From positions 124,001 through 188,000 of the forward strand of contig NZ_JACXZT010000001.1 of NCBI RefSeq assembly GCF_014779595.1: a stretch of DNA of 64,000 bases, given 5' to 3'. The stretch is from Halomonas sp. ML-15. GTDB lineage: Bacteria > Pseudomonadota > Gammaproteobacteria > Pseudomonadales > Halomonadaceae. The translations under genes and the position numbers were made by a program. Positions 18,185 to 30,523 of the stretch are shown piece by piece. Under the pieces are notes generated by a model. It was not told the DNA's origin, did not search any database, and saw only the letters and a list, made by a program, of their open reading frames with translations. Position 1 is the stretch's first letter. Every line of letters begins with the position of its first letter.

Positions 18185-19150
18185 ATGGCGAGAAGCGGCA
18201 TACAGTTCGAGGACGTCCAGCGGGCTGTGGACGCCCTGCTGCAGCGAGGCGAGACACCCAGCGTGCAAAAAGTGCGCGAGGTGCTCGGCACCGGTAGCTA
18301 TACCACCATCAGCGATCACCTCCGCGAGTGGCGGCAGCAGCGCGAACAGAATCGCGCCACCCCTCACCCCCAGGCGATCCCCGAGGCGCTGCAGTCACTG
18401 ATGGGAGAGCTATGGCACAAGGCAGAGGAAGCGGCGAGCGAGGGGCTCGCCCACTATCGCCAGGAAGCCGACCGCCAGGTTGAAGCGGCCCAGCAGGCCA
18501 GCGCCGAGAGTCAGCGGATGGCGGAGCATGCTGCCCAGCGTGAAGCGGCCCTCGCCGGCCATCTTCAGCAGATCCAGGCCAGCCTCGACGAGCGCAGCCA
18601 GAACCTGGCCAAGGCGGAGGCGGAACGCGACACCCTGCAGTCTCGCCTGAGCGGCGTAGAGCAACAGTGCGCACGGCTCGAGGCGCAGCTGCAGCAGCTG
18701 CAGAAACAGCGCGATCAGCAAGGTGAGGCGCAGCGCCAGGCCCTCGACGCCCAGGCCGAACGGCATCGCGAGACGTTACAGCAGGAGGAACAGCGTCACG
18801 AGACCGCTGAAGCAAGACTGATGAGCCTGCTTGACGCCTCGCGGCAGGAGCGCCAGAGCGCCGACAAGCAGCACGCCGAGCGCCTCGCCCAGCTAGAGGC
18901 ACGCCTCGAAGCACGTGACCAGCAGCTGCAGGAGCAGCGCGCAGCGCTGGCCGAACAGGAGCGGCGTCTGCGCGAAGCCAGCTGGCAACGACAGCAGGCC
19001 GAAGACGGCTTGAACGATGAACGCCAGCGCGGCGATGAGCTGACCAGTCGGCTGGCCTCTCGCGAACAGGCACTGGATGAGTGCCGCCAGCGTCTGGTTG
19101 AGCTGGAGGCGCGACTGGCCCAGGCGAGCCTGCCGCCCTTCACGTACTAA
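18185..19150 (+). CDS. KfrA-like DNA-binding coiled-coil protein
   Basis: A 321-aa protein with the KfrA N-terminal DNA-binding domain (PF11740): FEDVQRAVDALLQRGETPSVQKVREVLGTGSYTTISDHLREWRQ, residues 8-50. It is followed by an almost uninterrupted Gln/Glu/Ala/Arg-rich coiled coil from about 75 to 310. Plasmid KfrA is a repressor and nucleoid- or segregation-associated filament protein; a chromosomal role is unknown. AGGAGAG at 18174-18180 supports the ATG at 18185. The gene is divergent from the tyrosine recombinase and ends at a strong terminator. Confidence 0.87.
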   Translation: MARSGIQFEDVQRAVDALLQRGETPSVQKVREVLGTGSYTTISDHLREWRQQREQNRATPHPQAIPEALQSLMGELWHKAEEAASEGLAHYRQEADRQVEAAQQASAESQRMAEHAAQREAALAGHLQQIQASLDERSQNLAKAEAERDTLQSRLSGVEQQCARLEAQLQQLQKQRDQQGEAQRQALDAQAERHRETLQQEEQRHETAEARLMSLLDASRQERQSADKQHAERLAQLEARLEARDQQLQEQRAALAEQERRLREASWQRQQAEDGLNDERQRGDELTSRLASREQALDECRQRLVELEARLAQASLPPFTY

Positions 19151-19163
19151 GCTCCTCAACGCA

Positions 19164-19190
19164 ACAGAGCCGCTCGATGAGCGGCTCTGT
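19164..19190. terminator. Terminator between kfrA-like gene and nfuA
   Basis: An 11-bp perfect stem ACAGAGCCGCT/AGCGGCTCTGT with a five-base loop, between convergent genes. It is symmetrical enough to work in both directions. Confidence 0.7.
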
Positions 19191-19215
19191 CATGACACCC
19201 TGGCACACGGGAAGG

Positions 19216-19806
19216 CTAGCGGTAGTAAGCCTGGCTGGTGTCGGTATGGTCGGTCACGTCGCGAATGCCGGAGAGCTCGGGAATACGCTCGATAAGGGTC
19301 TTTTCGACGCCATCCTTGAGGGTCAGGTCGACCGCGGCGCACCCCTGGCAGCCGCCACCGAACGCCAACACCGCCACGTTCTCTTCGGTCAGCTGGATCA
19401 GTTTGATCTCACCGCCATGAGCCGCCAGGCCAGGGTTGATCTCGCTGTAAAGCACGTAGTTGACGCGATCCTCCAGCGGGCTGTCGGCGTTGACCTTGGG
19501 CATCTTGGCATTGGGCGCCTTGATGGTCAGCTGGCCGCCCATGCGATCGGCGTTGAAATCTACCACTGCCTCATCGAGAAACGGCAGGCTGTGCTTGTCG
19601 AGGTAGACGCGGATCTTGTCGAGCTCGTGCAGCTCATCGCTGGGCTCCTCCTCCCCCGGGCGGCAGTAGGCCAGGCAGGTTTCGGCATAGGGCGTGCCGG
19701 GCTGGGTGATGAAGATACGCACCGCGATGCCCTCGACGTTCTGCTTCTCGAGCAGTTCGGCAAGGTACTCCTGGGCGCTATCGGTGATCTCGATGTTCTG
19801 GCTCAT
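19216..19806 (-). CDS. nfuA: Fe-S biogenesis protein NfuA
   Basis: Carrier that receives 4Fe-4S clusters and delivers them to apo-proteins under stress. The N-terminal A-type-like domain (about 1-100) has lost the carrier cysteines, as expected. The C-terminal Nfu domain holds Cys153 and Cys156 in FGGGCQGC. The length, 196 aa, is close to E. coli NfuA (191). The ATG at 19806 gives the standard [12 protein letters not shown] start. It is divergent from metH. Confidence 0.95.
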   Translation of the reverse strand: MSQNIEITDSAQEYLAELLEKQNVEGIAVRIFITQPGTPYAETCLAYCRPGEEEPSDELHELDKIRVYLDKHSLPFLDEAVVDFNADRMGGQLTIKAPNAKMPKVNADSPLEDRVNYVLYSEINPGLAAHGGEIKLIQLTEENVAVLAFGGGCQGCAAVDLTLKDGVEKTLIERIPELSGIRDVTDHTDTSQAYYR

Positions 19807-19876
19807 GATGTCGTCAGTCCTGAAACCGATGTGCAGATGAATACCCTTATGGTAGGGAAAAGTCGGCGGCGACACA

Positions 19877-19905
19877 ATCCCGAGTGATTTACTCGGGATT
19901 TTCTC
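19877..19905 (+). other. Terminator-like hairpin between nfuA and metH
   Basis: A 9-bp perfect stem ATCCCGAGT/ACTCGGGAT with a GATTT loop followed by TTTCT on the plus strand. No plus-strand gene ends nearby: it lies 71 bases upstream of nfuA and 123 bases before metH. It may sit in the nfuA leader or act as an attenuator for a transcript running toward metH. Confidence 0.45.
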
Positions 19906-20027
19906 CCCCTGCCCCGGGCTAGACCCTTTCTGTTAACATATGCGCCGATATAACACTGCGTGGGCCGCGCCTCTTCGTGCCTGAACTCGCGCGCCGCAGA
20001 CCCTGACGCTGGAGAATCATCCCCATC

Positions 20028-23729
<3,702 letters not shown>

Positions 23730-23734
23730 TCGTC

Positions 23735-23757
23735 AAGGCCCGCCACTGGCGGGCCTT
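23735..23757 (+). terminator. Terminator after metH
   Basis: A 10-bp perfect stem AAGGCCCGCC/GGCGGGCCTT with a three-base loop, starting six bases after the metH stop. It has little U-tract beyond CTTGCC. Confidence 0.6.
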
Positions 23758-23781
23758 GCCATTCACCCTCTGGAACCCGGC

Positions 23782-25110
23782 ATGCTGCCCGATCCTAGCC
23801 GACGCCACACCATCCTCAAGCTGGCCCTGCCGATCATCGCCGGCATGCTCTCCCAGAGCCTGCTCAACCTGATCGATGCCGCCCTGGTCGGCCAGCTGGG
23901 TGAGGTGGCGTTGGCCGGCGTCGGCATCGGCGGCTATGCGATGTTCATGGTCACCGCCGTACTGTTCGGGCTGTCGTCCGGGGTGCAGGCCCAGACCGCA
24001 CGGCGTCACGGCGAGCAGGCCTGGTCGCAGCGCGCCATCGCATTGAACGCCGGGCTAGTGGTAGCGCTGGCGGTGGCCGTCCCGCTGACGCTGCTGTGCC
24101 TGTGGCAAGCGCCGCGGCTGCTGGCGCTGATCAATCAAGCCCCCGACGTGCACGACGTGGCGGTGACCTACTTCCGCTGGCGAGTGATCTCGCTGGTGTC
24201 GGTGGCGATGATCTTCTGCTTTCGCGGCTACTGGAACGGCATTCAGCAGACCGGGATCTATCTGCGCATCATTCTGATCATGCATCTGGTCAATGTGGTG
24301 GCCAGTATCGGGCTGATCTTCGGCTACGCCGGTCTGCCGGCCATGGGACCGGCAGGCGCCGGTGCCGGCACGACCCTCTCACTGCTGATTGGCGTATTGA
24401 TTTGGCTCGCTCTGAGTTGGCGTCACGCCAAGCCCAGTGGTTTTCTACTGCGCTGGCCGCAGCGCCTGACCTATACCACTACCCTGCGCCTGGCTATCCC
24501 CCACTCTTTTCAGCAGCTTTGGTTCGCAGCCGGCTATGCGGTACTGTTCTGGATCCTCGGCCAGTTGGACACCTCGAGTGTTGCCGTCGGCCATGTGTTG
24601 GTGAATCTCTCGCTGTTTCTGATCCTGCCTGGGGTGGGGCTCGGCATGGCGGCGATGAGCCTGGTCGGACAGGCCATGGGTCGTGACGCTCACCGCGATG
24701 CTCACCGCTGGGGCTGGGACGTGGTGAAGGTCGCCTGGGCCTGTCTGGCGCTGCTGGCCCTGCCCATGATATTGATGCCAGAACAGGTACTTGGCCTATT
24801 CCTGCACAGTGAGTCGCTGATCGGGATGGGGCGCCTGCCGCTTCAACTGACCGCGCTGATGATCGTGCTGGATGCCGCGGCACTCGTGCTTGGCCAGGCA
24901 CTGCTGGGAGCCGGGGCCAATCGCACTGTCATGACGCTCACACTGTCGATGCAGTGGCTTCTTTTTTTGCCGCTGGCGTGGCTGGTTGGCGTGGTGTTCG
25001 ATCACGGCTTGGTCGGTATCTGGTGGGTACAGTTGGGTTACCGGATGCTCAACTCGCTCTGTTTTGTCTTGCTCTGGCAGCGCCGCCACTGGCAACGGCT
25101 GGCGGTCTGA
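23782..25110 (+). CDS. MATE family efflux transporter
   Basis: Inner-membrane multidrug/toxin extrusion transporter of 442 aa with about twelve hydrophobic segments in two homologous halves. The family pattern at the start is LALPIIAGMLSQSLLNLIDAALVGQLGEVALAGVGIG, and the second half opens near TTTLRLAIPHSFQQLWFAAG. The substrate and coupling ion cannot be read from sequence. The ATG at 23782 lies just beyond the metH terminator hairpin; the ribosome binding site is weak. The next gene starts 30 bp later on the same strand. Confidence 0.9.
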   Translation: MLPDPSRRHTILKLALPIIAGMLSQSLLNLIDAALVGQLGEVALAGVGIGGYAMFMVTAVLFGLSSGVQAQTARRHGEQAWSQRAIALNAGLVVALAVAVPLTLLCLWQAPRLLALINQAPDVHDVAVTYFRWRVISLVSVAMIFCFRGYWNGIQQTGIYLRIILIMHLVNVVASIGLIFGYAGLPAMGPAGAGAGTTLSLLIGVLIWLALSWRHAKPSGFLLRWPQRLTYTTTLRLAIPHSFQQLWFAAGYAVLFWILGQLDTSSVAVGHVLVNLSLFLILPGVGLGMAAMSLVGQAMGRDAHRDAHRWGWDVVKVAWACLALLALPMILMPEQVLGLFLHSESLIGMGRLPLQLTALMIVLDAAALVLGQALLGAGANRTVMTLTLSMQWLLFLPLAWLVGVVFDHGLVGIWWVQLGYRMLNSLCFVLLWQRRHWQRLAV

Positions 25111-25140
25111 TCGAGAGATTGATCATAAGGAGAACGATAG

Positions 25141-26229
25141 ATGCGCATGCTGGCCACCTGCCTGCTGTGCCTGGTGTCCCCGGTGGCGTTTGCCACCTCA
25201 TTGAGCGTCTCCTTCATCAATCCCGGCTATCAAGGGGAGCGCTTCTGGGACATGGTCAGCAGTACCATGCAGTCTGCTGCAGACGATCTCGACATTGCGC
25301 TTGACATCCGCTACGCACAGCGCGACAGGCATCGCATGCAAGCATTGACGAGGGAAGTGCTCAGCGGGACGTCGCTGCCCGACTATCTGGTGCTGGTCAA
25401 CGAGGAGCAGGTGGCGGTCGAGATGCTCGAGCACGCCGAGGCACGCGGCGTCGATGTGCTGTTTCTTCTCAATGGTCCAAGCGCCGAGCAGCGTCTGCAT
25501 ACCGGTGCCCCCGGTGAGCGCTACCGTCACTGGGTCGGAGTCATCGAACCTGACAATTTCTCTGCTGGTGCCCGTATGGCGAGCGCCCTGCTTGCGTCAG
25601 CCCCTGCCGAGCCGCGCCCGCTGCCTACCATGGCACTGCTCGGCGACACCCTCACCCCGGCCTCGATCGGTCGCAATGGCGGCATGCTGGACGTGCTGCT
25701 GGATGACCCTCGAGTGCGGCTCGACCGACTGCTCACCGCCCACTGGAACAGCGAAGAGGCCTACTCGTTAACGGCTGGGTATCTGGACTGGCTGGCACGC
25801 CGAAACGAGCGACCGGCACTGATCTGGGCAGCCAACGATCCGATCGCCATCGGCGCCATCGAGGCCTTGCAGGACGCTGGCTTCACCCCCGGTGATGACG
25901 TACTGCTGGTAGGACTCAACTGGTCACCGGAAGGCATCCAGCGTGTGGCGCGCGGTGAGATGCTGCTCACCGACGGAGGCCACTTCCTGGCCGGCGCCTG
26001 GGCCATGGTCATGCTACGTGACCTGGCCGACGGCGCCAGCGACGTGGCAGATGCCAGTGTGCGCTTCCCGATGGAGGCCCTCGACGCTACCGATGTGGCG
26101 GCCTATGGTGATCACCTCGCTTCGCCGGACTGGTCGCTTATCGATTTCAACCGCTTCCGGCATAGCGAAACCGGCTATGATTTCTCGCCCCGCCGAGCAT
26201 TAGAGATGCTGGTGGAGACACAGCCATGA
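25141..26229 (+). CDS. Periplasmic binding protein, type 1 (sugar/LuxP-like)
   Basis: Secreted solute-binding protein of 362 aa. The first 18 residues are a signal peptide (MRMLATCLLCLVSPVAFAT). The body has the two-lobe type-1 layout: SVSFINPGYQGERFWDMVSSTMQSAADDL, VGVIEPDNFSAGARMASALL in the hinge, and PALIWAANDPIAIGAIEALQDAGFTPGDDVLLVGLNWSPEG, as in ribose-binding and LuxP proteins. No permease or ATPase is adjacent. Instead its stop overlaps the start of a GGDEF-EAL protein by four bases, which argues for a sensory role rather than transport. AAGGAG precedes the ATG. Confidence 0.88.
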   Translation: MRMLATCLLCLVSPVAFATSLSVSFINPGYQGERFWDMVSSTMQSAADDLDIALDIRYAQRDRHRMQALTREVLSGTSLPDYLVLVNEEQVAVEMLEHAEARGVDVLFLLNGPSAEQRLHTGAPGERYRHWVGVIEPDNFSAGARMASALLASAPAEPRPLPTMALLGDTLTPASIGRNGGMLDVLLDDPRVRLDRLLTAHWNSEEAYSLTAGYLDWLARRNERPALIWAANDPIAIGAIEALQDAGFTPGDDVLLVGLNWSPEGIQRVARGEMLLTDGGHFLAGAWAMVMLRDLADGASDVADASVRFPMEALDATDVAAYGDHLASPDWSLIDFNRFRHSETGYDFSPRRALEMLVETQP

Positions 26230-28196
26230 GCCGCCGCCTGAGCCTGAACCAGCTATTCATGCTACGCCTGGTACCTCTGGCACTATTGGTGGCACTGGCC
26301 GTCAGCCTGGTCAGTGCCTGGCACCTGCAGAAACGCTTCGAAGTCGAGCTCGAACGCAAGGAGACCGAGCTGCTGCGCATTGGTGCCAGCCTGCTGGCCG
26401 CCCCGCTGTGGAACTTCGACAATCAGGCGGTCAGCGAATTGGTCGACACACTATTGGCAGACGCCGATGTTGCCAGCGTCAGCGTCTATGACGATAGCGG
26501 CACACTGCTGCTCGCGCGCGACGCCGGCAATGAGCTCAACGGACTGCAGGAGCGCCGCGAAGCGATCATCTTCGAGAACGCGCTGCTACGTCGCCAGTTG
26601 GGGTATCTCGAGCTGACGTTCACACGCCAGCGGCTGAGTGAGCAGATTGGCTGGTCGGTATTCTTTACCCTGCTCGCCGTGACCCTCGTCGTGGTGGCGG
26701 TATTTGGCTGGACCATGCGTTTCAATCGGCTGCACGTCATCGCTCCGCTCAATGCCATCCTCGATACGCTGCGTGCGATGCGCGGAGGCCAAGCCTTCGT
26801 ACCGGTAGTGAGCCAAGCGCCGGGGGAAGTCGGTGATGCGCTACGCGCCTACAACAGCCTGGCAGTGCAGCTCGATCACGCCCATCAGGAGATTGCCGCC
26901 CAGTCCCGGCGAGATGCCCTCACCGGCTTGCTCAATCGGCACGGCTTCTATTCCCAGCTGGCCGACTGGCTGGAAACCTATCCGCAGCGGCCACTGGGCA
27001 TTCTGCTCATCGACATCAATCACTTCCGCTGGATCAATGAAAGCTTTGGACAGGATGCCGGCAGTCAGCTGCTGTGCGATATCGCTGCGCGTCTGGAGCA
27101 ACAGCTTGCCGCTCGACTCTGTCTGCCGCTGGCGCGGCTGGGCAGTGACGAATTCGTTGCGGCCTTTGCCGACACGGATACCCACGCGCTGGCCCGCCAG
27201 GCTCAGGCGCTGCAGCGTGCCATGCTGGAACCTTTCAGTATCTTTGATCAGCAGGTCTTCGTGTCCATGAATCTGGGGGGCGCGATGTTCCCTCAGCATG
27301 CCGCCACCGCCGAAGGGTTGCTCAAGGTGGTCGAGCTTGCCCTGCATCGCGGCAAGTCGAGTCCGGGAGAGTATCGGCTCTACCAACCCTCCACGACCCA
27401 CTTGCCGGCTCACGAGATGATCGCCCTGGAGCGAGACCTGCACCGTGCGCTCAATGAAGATGGCCTGCGACTGATGCTGCAGCCCATCGTGACGGCCAAT
27501 TCACAGCCAGGTGGCCGGGTAACGCTGGCCGGTGTAGAAGCGCTGGTGCGCATCGAGCATCCCGAGAACGACGTGCTTCCCCCGGACAGTTTTATCCCGG
27601 TGGCGGAAGCCTCAGGGCTGATCCTGCCGCTCGGTGCCTGGGTCATGGAGCAGGGGTTGGCGTGGCTAGCCGAGGCGACCCGCCAAGGCCTCGACAGTCA
27701 GACCCTGTCATTCAACGTCTCGGCACGCGAAGTCCATGCTGGCGGCCTGGTCGAGCGCCTTGCCGATGGCCTCGAACGGCACGGCTTGGCACCGCATCGT
27801 ATCATTCTCGAAGTCACCGAGAATTTGATGCTGGAGCGCGACGAGCTCGTGCTCGAAACTTTCTCTGCCCTGCGCGCCCTGGGCTGCCGGCTGGCCATCG
27901 ACGACTTCGGTACCGGTTTTTCATCGCTGAACTACCTCCAGCACCTGCCATTCGATATCGTCAAGATCGATCGCTGCTTTGTCAGCGAGATCCACACTGA
28001 TGCACGGCAGGCGGCGCTGGTAGCGGCGATGATCGAAATGGGCCATGCACTGGGCCTGAGTGTTACAGTAGAAGGTATCGAGTTGCGTGAGCATGCGCAG
28101 CGCTGCTTGGCCAGCGGCGCTGATCATCTGCAGGGGTACTACTTCTGCCGTCCGCTGCCAGCGGCGGAGGCACTGCGACGCCTTATGACTCTTTAA
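26226..28196 (+). CDS. Membrane GGDEF-EAL protein, probable c-di-GMP phosphodiesterase
   Basis: A 656-aa inner-membrane signalling protein: TM1 at about 11-31, a periplasmic domain (about 32-140), TM2 at about 141-163, a HAMP-like linker, GGDEF (about 222-385) and EAL (about 400-656). The cyclase signature reads GSDEF (306-310), a substitution of the second Gly, so synthesis may be weak or lost. The EAL domain keeps the catalytic set: VEALVRI (438-440), FNVSA, ILEVTENL, AIDDFGTGFSSL, VKIDRCF, VEGIE and LQGYYF. It is translationally coupled to the upstream periplasmic binding protein, which probably gates it. Net c-di-GMP degradation is inferred. Confidence 0.93.
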   Translation: MSRRLSLNQLFMLRLVPLALLVALAVSLVSAWHLQKRFEVELERKETELLRIGASLLAAPLWNFDNQAVSELVDTLLADADVASVSVYDDSGTLLLARDAGNELNGLQERREAIIFENALLRRQLGYLELTFTRQRLSEQIGWSVFFTLLAVTLVVVAVFGWTMRFNRLHVIAPLNAILDTLRAMRGGQAFVPVVSQAPGEVGDALRAYNSLAVQLDHAHQEIAAQSRRDALTGLLNRHGFYSQLADWLETYPQRPLGILLIDINHFRWINESFGQDAGSQLLCDIAARLEQQLAARLCLPLARLGSDEFVAAFADTDTHALARQAQALQRAMLEPFSIFDQQVFVSMNLGGAMFPQHAATAEGLLKVVELALHRGKSSPGEYRLYQPSTTHLPAHEMIALERDLHRALNEDGLRLMLQPIVTANSQPGGRVTLAGVEALVRIEHPENDVLPPDSFIPVAEASGLILPLGAWVMEQGLAWLAEATRQGLDSQTLSFNVSAREVHAGGLVERLADGLERHGLAPHRIILEVTENLMLERDELVLETFSALRALGCRLAIDDFGTGFSSLNYLQHLPFDIVKIDRCFVSEIHTDARQAALVAAMIEMGHALGLSVTVEGIELREHAQRCLASGADHLQGYYFCRPLPAAEALRRLMTL

Positions 28197-28213
28197 TTAA
28201 AATCTATGATCAT

Positions 28214-28232
28214 TTATTCTTTCAAAGAATAA
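28214..28232. promoter_or_regulatory. 19-bp perfect inverted repeat upstream of cysI
   Basis: TTATTCTTTCAAAGAATAA has nine-base perfect arms around a central C, 67 bp before the cysI start and 18 bp after the GGDEF-EAL stop. The TTATTC/ATAAC-like halves resemble CysB-type sites, and CysB is the usual activator of sulfite reductase genes. The link is an inference. Confidence 0.4.
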
Positions 28233-28298
28233 CGCAGGGGGAGTATCGTCCCCCACAGCGGTCACTACCATTCGCCCCGACTAGCAGGACAGCCCTGA

Positions 28299-29951
28299 AT
28301 GTATCGGTACGACACTTACGACCAGACGCTCGTCGACGAGCGCGTTGCCCAATTCCGTGACCAGATGGCTCGCCACCTGGCCGGGCGCCTGCCGGAAGAA
28401 GAGTTCCGCCCCCTGCGCTTGCAGAACGGTCTCTATATCCAGAAGCACGCGCCAATGCTGCGTATCGCCATCCCCTACGGCATGCTGTCGAGCACCCAGC
28501 TACGTGCATTGGGTGATATCACGCGGCGCTACGATCGCGGCTATGGCCACTTCACTACACGCCAGAATCTTCAGCTCAACTGGCCGGCGCTGGAAGACGT
28601 GCCCGAGATTCTCGCCGACCTGGCCAAGGTGCAGATGCATGCCATCCAGACCAGCGGCAATTGCATTCGCAACACCACCAGCGATCAGTTTGCCGGCATT
28701 GCGGCGGACGAAGTCGAGGATCCGCGGCCCTGGTGTGAGCTGATCCGTCAGTGGTCGACACTGCATCCCGAGTTCGCCTTCCTGCCCCGCAAGTTCAAGA
28801 TCGCTGTCAGCGGTGCGTCGGAAGATCGCGCGGCCATTCAGGTCCACGACATCGGCCTGCGCCTGTGGCACGACAGTGACGGCAGCTTGAAGGTCAAGGT
28901 ACTCGCCGGAGGTGGCCTGGGCCGCACCCCGATGATCGGCGATGTGGTGCGTGAGGACCTCCCCTGGCAGCACCTGCTGACCTACCTGGAAGCCTGCGTG
29001 CGGGTTTACAACCAGTTCGGGCGTCGTGACAACAAGTTCAAGGCGCGCATCAAGATTCTGGTCAAGGCGCTGGGTATCGAAGAGTTCCGACGCCGCGTCG
29101 ACGCCGAGTGGGCGCATCTCAAGGATGGCCCGCAGACCCTCAACCAGGACGCGGTGGACGCTGCTAGCGCCCACTTTGTCGAGCCCGAGCGGCGGCCGGT
29201 GAGCGAGCAAGCGATTGCCGCCTTCGAGGCGCTGCGCGCCGAGAACCGCGCCTTTGCACGCTTCGTCACCAACAACGTCACGTCCCACAAGGTGGCGGGC
29301 TACAAGGCCGTCACGCTGTCCCTGAAGCGTCGCGAGCACGCCCCCGGTGACGTTACCGCCGACCAGATGGATGCGGTGGCCGACCTGGCCGAGCGTTACA
29401 GCTTCGGTGAGCTGCGGGTCACCCATGAGCAGAACCTGGTGCTCTCGGACGTACCGGTCGACGAGCTTGAAGCCCTGTGGCGTGAGCTCGATGCGCTGGG
29501 CATGGCCAACCCCACCGTGGGGACGCTCAACGATATCATCTGCTGCCCCGGCGGCGACTACTGCGGGCTCGCCAACGCCGTCTCTATCCCCATCGCCCAG
29601 GCGCTCCAGGAGCGTTTCGAGGATCTCGATTTCCTCTACGACCTGGGACCCATCGATCTCAATATCTCCGGCTGCATGAACGCTTGCGGACATCACCACG
29701 TCGGACATATCGGGATTCTCGGGGTCGACAAGAAAGGCGAGGAGTATTACCAGATCTCGGTCGGCGGCAATGCCACCGACGATGCCTCACTGGGTAAGAT
29801 CCTCGGCCCCTCCTTCTACCGAGAAGATGTGCCCGAGGTCATCGACAAGGTGCTCAAGGTCTACGTTGAACAGCGTCACGATGACGAACGCTTCCTCGAC
29901 ACCTATCGACGCATCGGTCTCAAGCCGTTCAAGGAGCGCGTTTATGCCTGA
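28299..29951 (+). CDS. cysI: Siroheme sulfite (nitrite/sulfite) reductase hemoprotein
   Basis: Six-electron reduction of sulfite to sulfide in cysteine synthesis. The siroheme/4Fe-4S ligands are Cys416, Cys422, Cys459 and Cys463 in CPGGDYC and CMNAC. The substrate-binding RYDRGYGHFTTRQNLQLNW and QTSGNCIRNTTSDQFAG blocks are present. The 550-aa length matches the Pseudomonas-type CysI paired with DUF934 rather than the E. coli CysIJ flavoprotein complex, and no cysJ is nearby. The start codon has only a distant AGGACA. It overlaps the next gene by eight bases. Confidence 0.93.
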   Translation: MYRYDTYDQTLVDERVAQFRDQMARHLAGRLPEEEFRPLRLQNGLYIQKHAPMLRIAIPYGMLSSTQLRALGDITRRYDRGYGHFTTRQNLQLNWPALEDVPEILADLAKVQMHAIQTSGNCIRNTTSDQFAGIAADEVEDPRPWCELIRQWSTLHPEFAFLPRKFKIAVSGASEDRAAIQVHDIGLRLWHDSDGSLKVKVLAGGGLGRTPMIGDVVREDLPWQHLLTYLEACVRVYNQFGRRDNKFKARIKILVKALGIEEFRRRVDAEWAHLKDGPQTLNQDAVDAASAHFVEPERRPVSEQAIAAFEALRAENRAFARFVTNNVTSHKVAGYKAVTLSLKRREHAPGDVTADQMDAVADLAERYSFGELRVTHEQNLVLSDVPVDELEALWRELDALGMANPTVGTLNDIICCPGGDYCGLANAVSIPIAQALQERFEDLDFLYDLGPIDLNISGCMNACGHHHVGHIGILGVDKKGEEYYQISVGGNATDDASLGKILGPSFYREDVPEVIDKVLKVYVEQRHDDERFLDTYRRIGLKPFKERVYA

Positions 29952-30462
29952 TACGCAACTCGAGCATGCCCAGACGCTGATCAAGCTGGGCCAGCCGGAA
30001 CAGGATGAGTGGGCGCTTTCGCGTATCGAGGATGCGCTTCCCACCCGTCGCCCAGTGATCGTGCCGCTGAGCCTGTGGCAGGCCAATGCCGGCGATTCGC
30101 AGCTGGCGCCGTGGCTCGCCAGCGATACCCTTCTGGATGACGAACTGGCCGCGTTACTGGTCAAGGCGCCGCTTGTGGCGATCGACTTTCCCGCCTTTAC
30201 CGATGGCCGCGGCTATTCGCTGGCGAGACTGCTGCGGGAGCGCTACGGTTATCAGGGCGAAGTGCGGGCCATCGGCGATGTGCTGGTCGATCAACTCTAT
30301 TACATGAGTCGCTGCGGCTTCGATGCGCTGGCACTGCGTGACGATCAACACCTCGATGACGCCCTGCGCGCGCTCGGCGCCTTCAGCGTCAGCTATCAGC
30401 CAGGTGTCGACGTTCAGGAGGCGCTATTCGAGCGCCGCTTGCGTGAGGCCAACGGCGCCTGA
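29944..30462 (+). CDS. DUF934 protein, sulfite reductase partner
   Basis: A 172-aa protein of the DUF934 family, which recurs directly behind this type of cysI in pseudomonads and relatives. Visible pattern: VPLSLWQAN, VAIDFPAFTDGRGYSLARLLRERYGYQGEVRAIGDVLVDQLYYMSRCGFDALAL and FSVSYQPGV. The role is not established; it has been annotated as an oxidoreductase accessory. The overlapping start and conserved pairing make involvement in sulfite reduction likely. Confidence 0.88.
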   Translation: MPDTQLEHAQTLIKLGQPEQDEWALSRIEDALPTRRPVIVPLSLWQANAGDSQLAPWLASDTLLDDELAALLVKAPLVAIDFPAFTDGRGYSLARLLRERYGYQGEVRAIGDVLVDQLYYMSRCGFDALALRDDQHLDDALRALGAFSVSYQPGVDVQEALFERRLREANGA

Positions 30463-30491
30463 GCAGCGGCTACCCTGGGTCGCTATCGCAC

Positions 30492-30516
30492 GATGCCTGG
30501 CATAACGCCAGGCATC
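30492..30516. terminator. Bidirectional terminator between DUF934 gene and smrA
   Basis: A 10-bp perfect stem GATGCCTGGC/GCCAGGCATC with a five-base loop between two convergent genes. Confidence 0.7.
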
Positions 30517-30523
30517 CTTCGTT

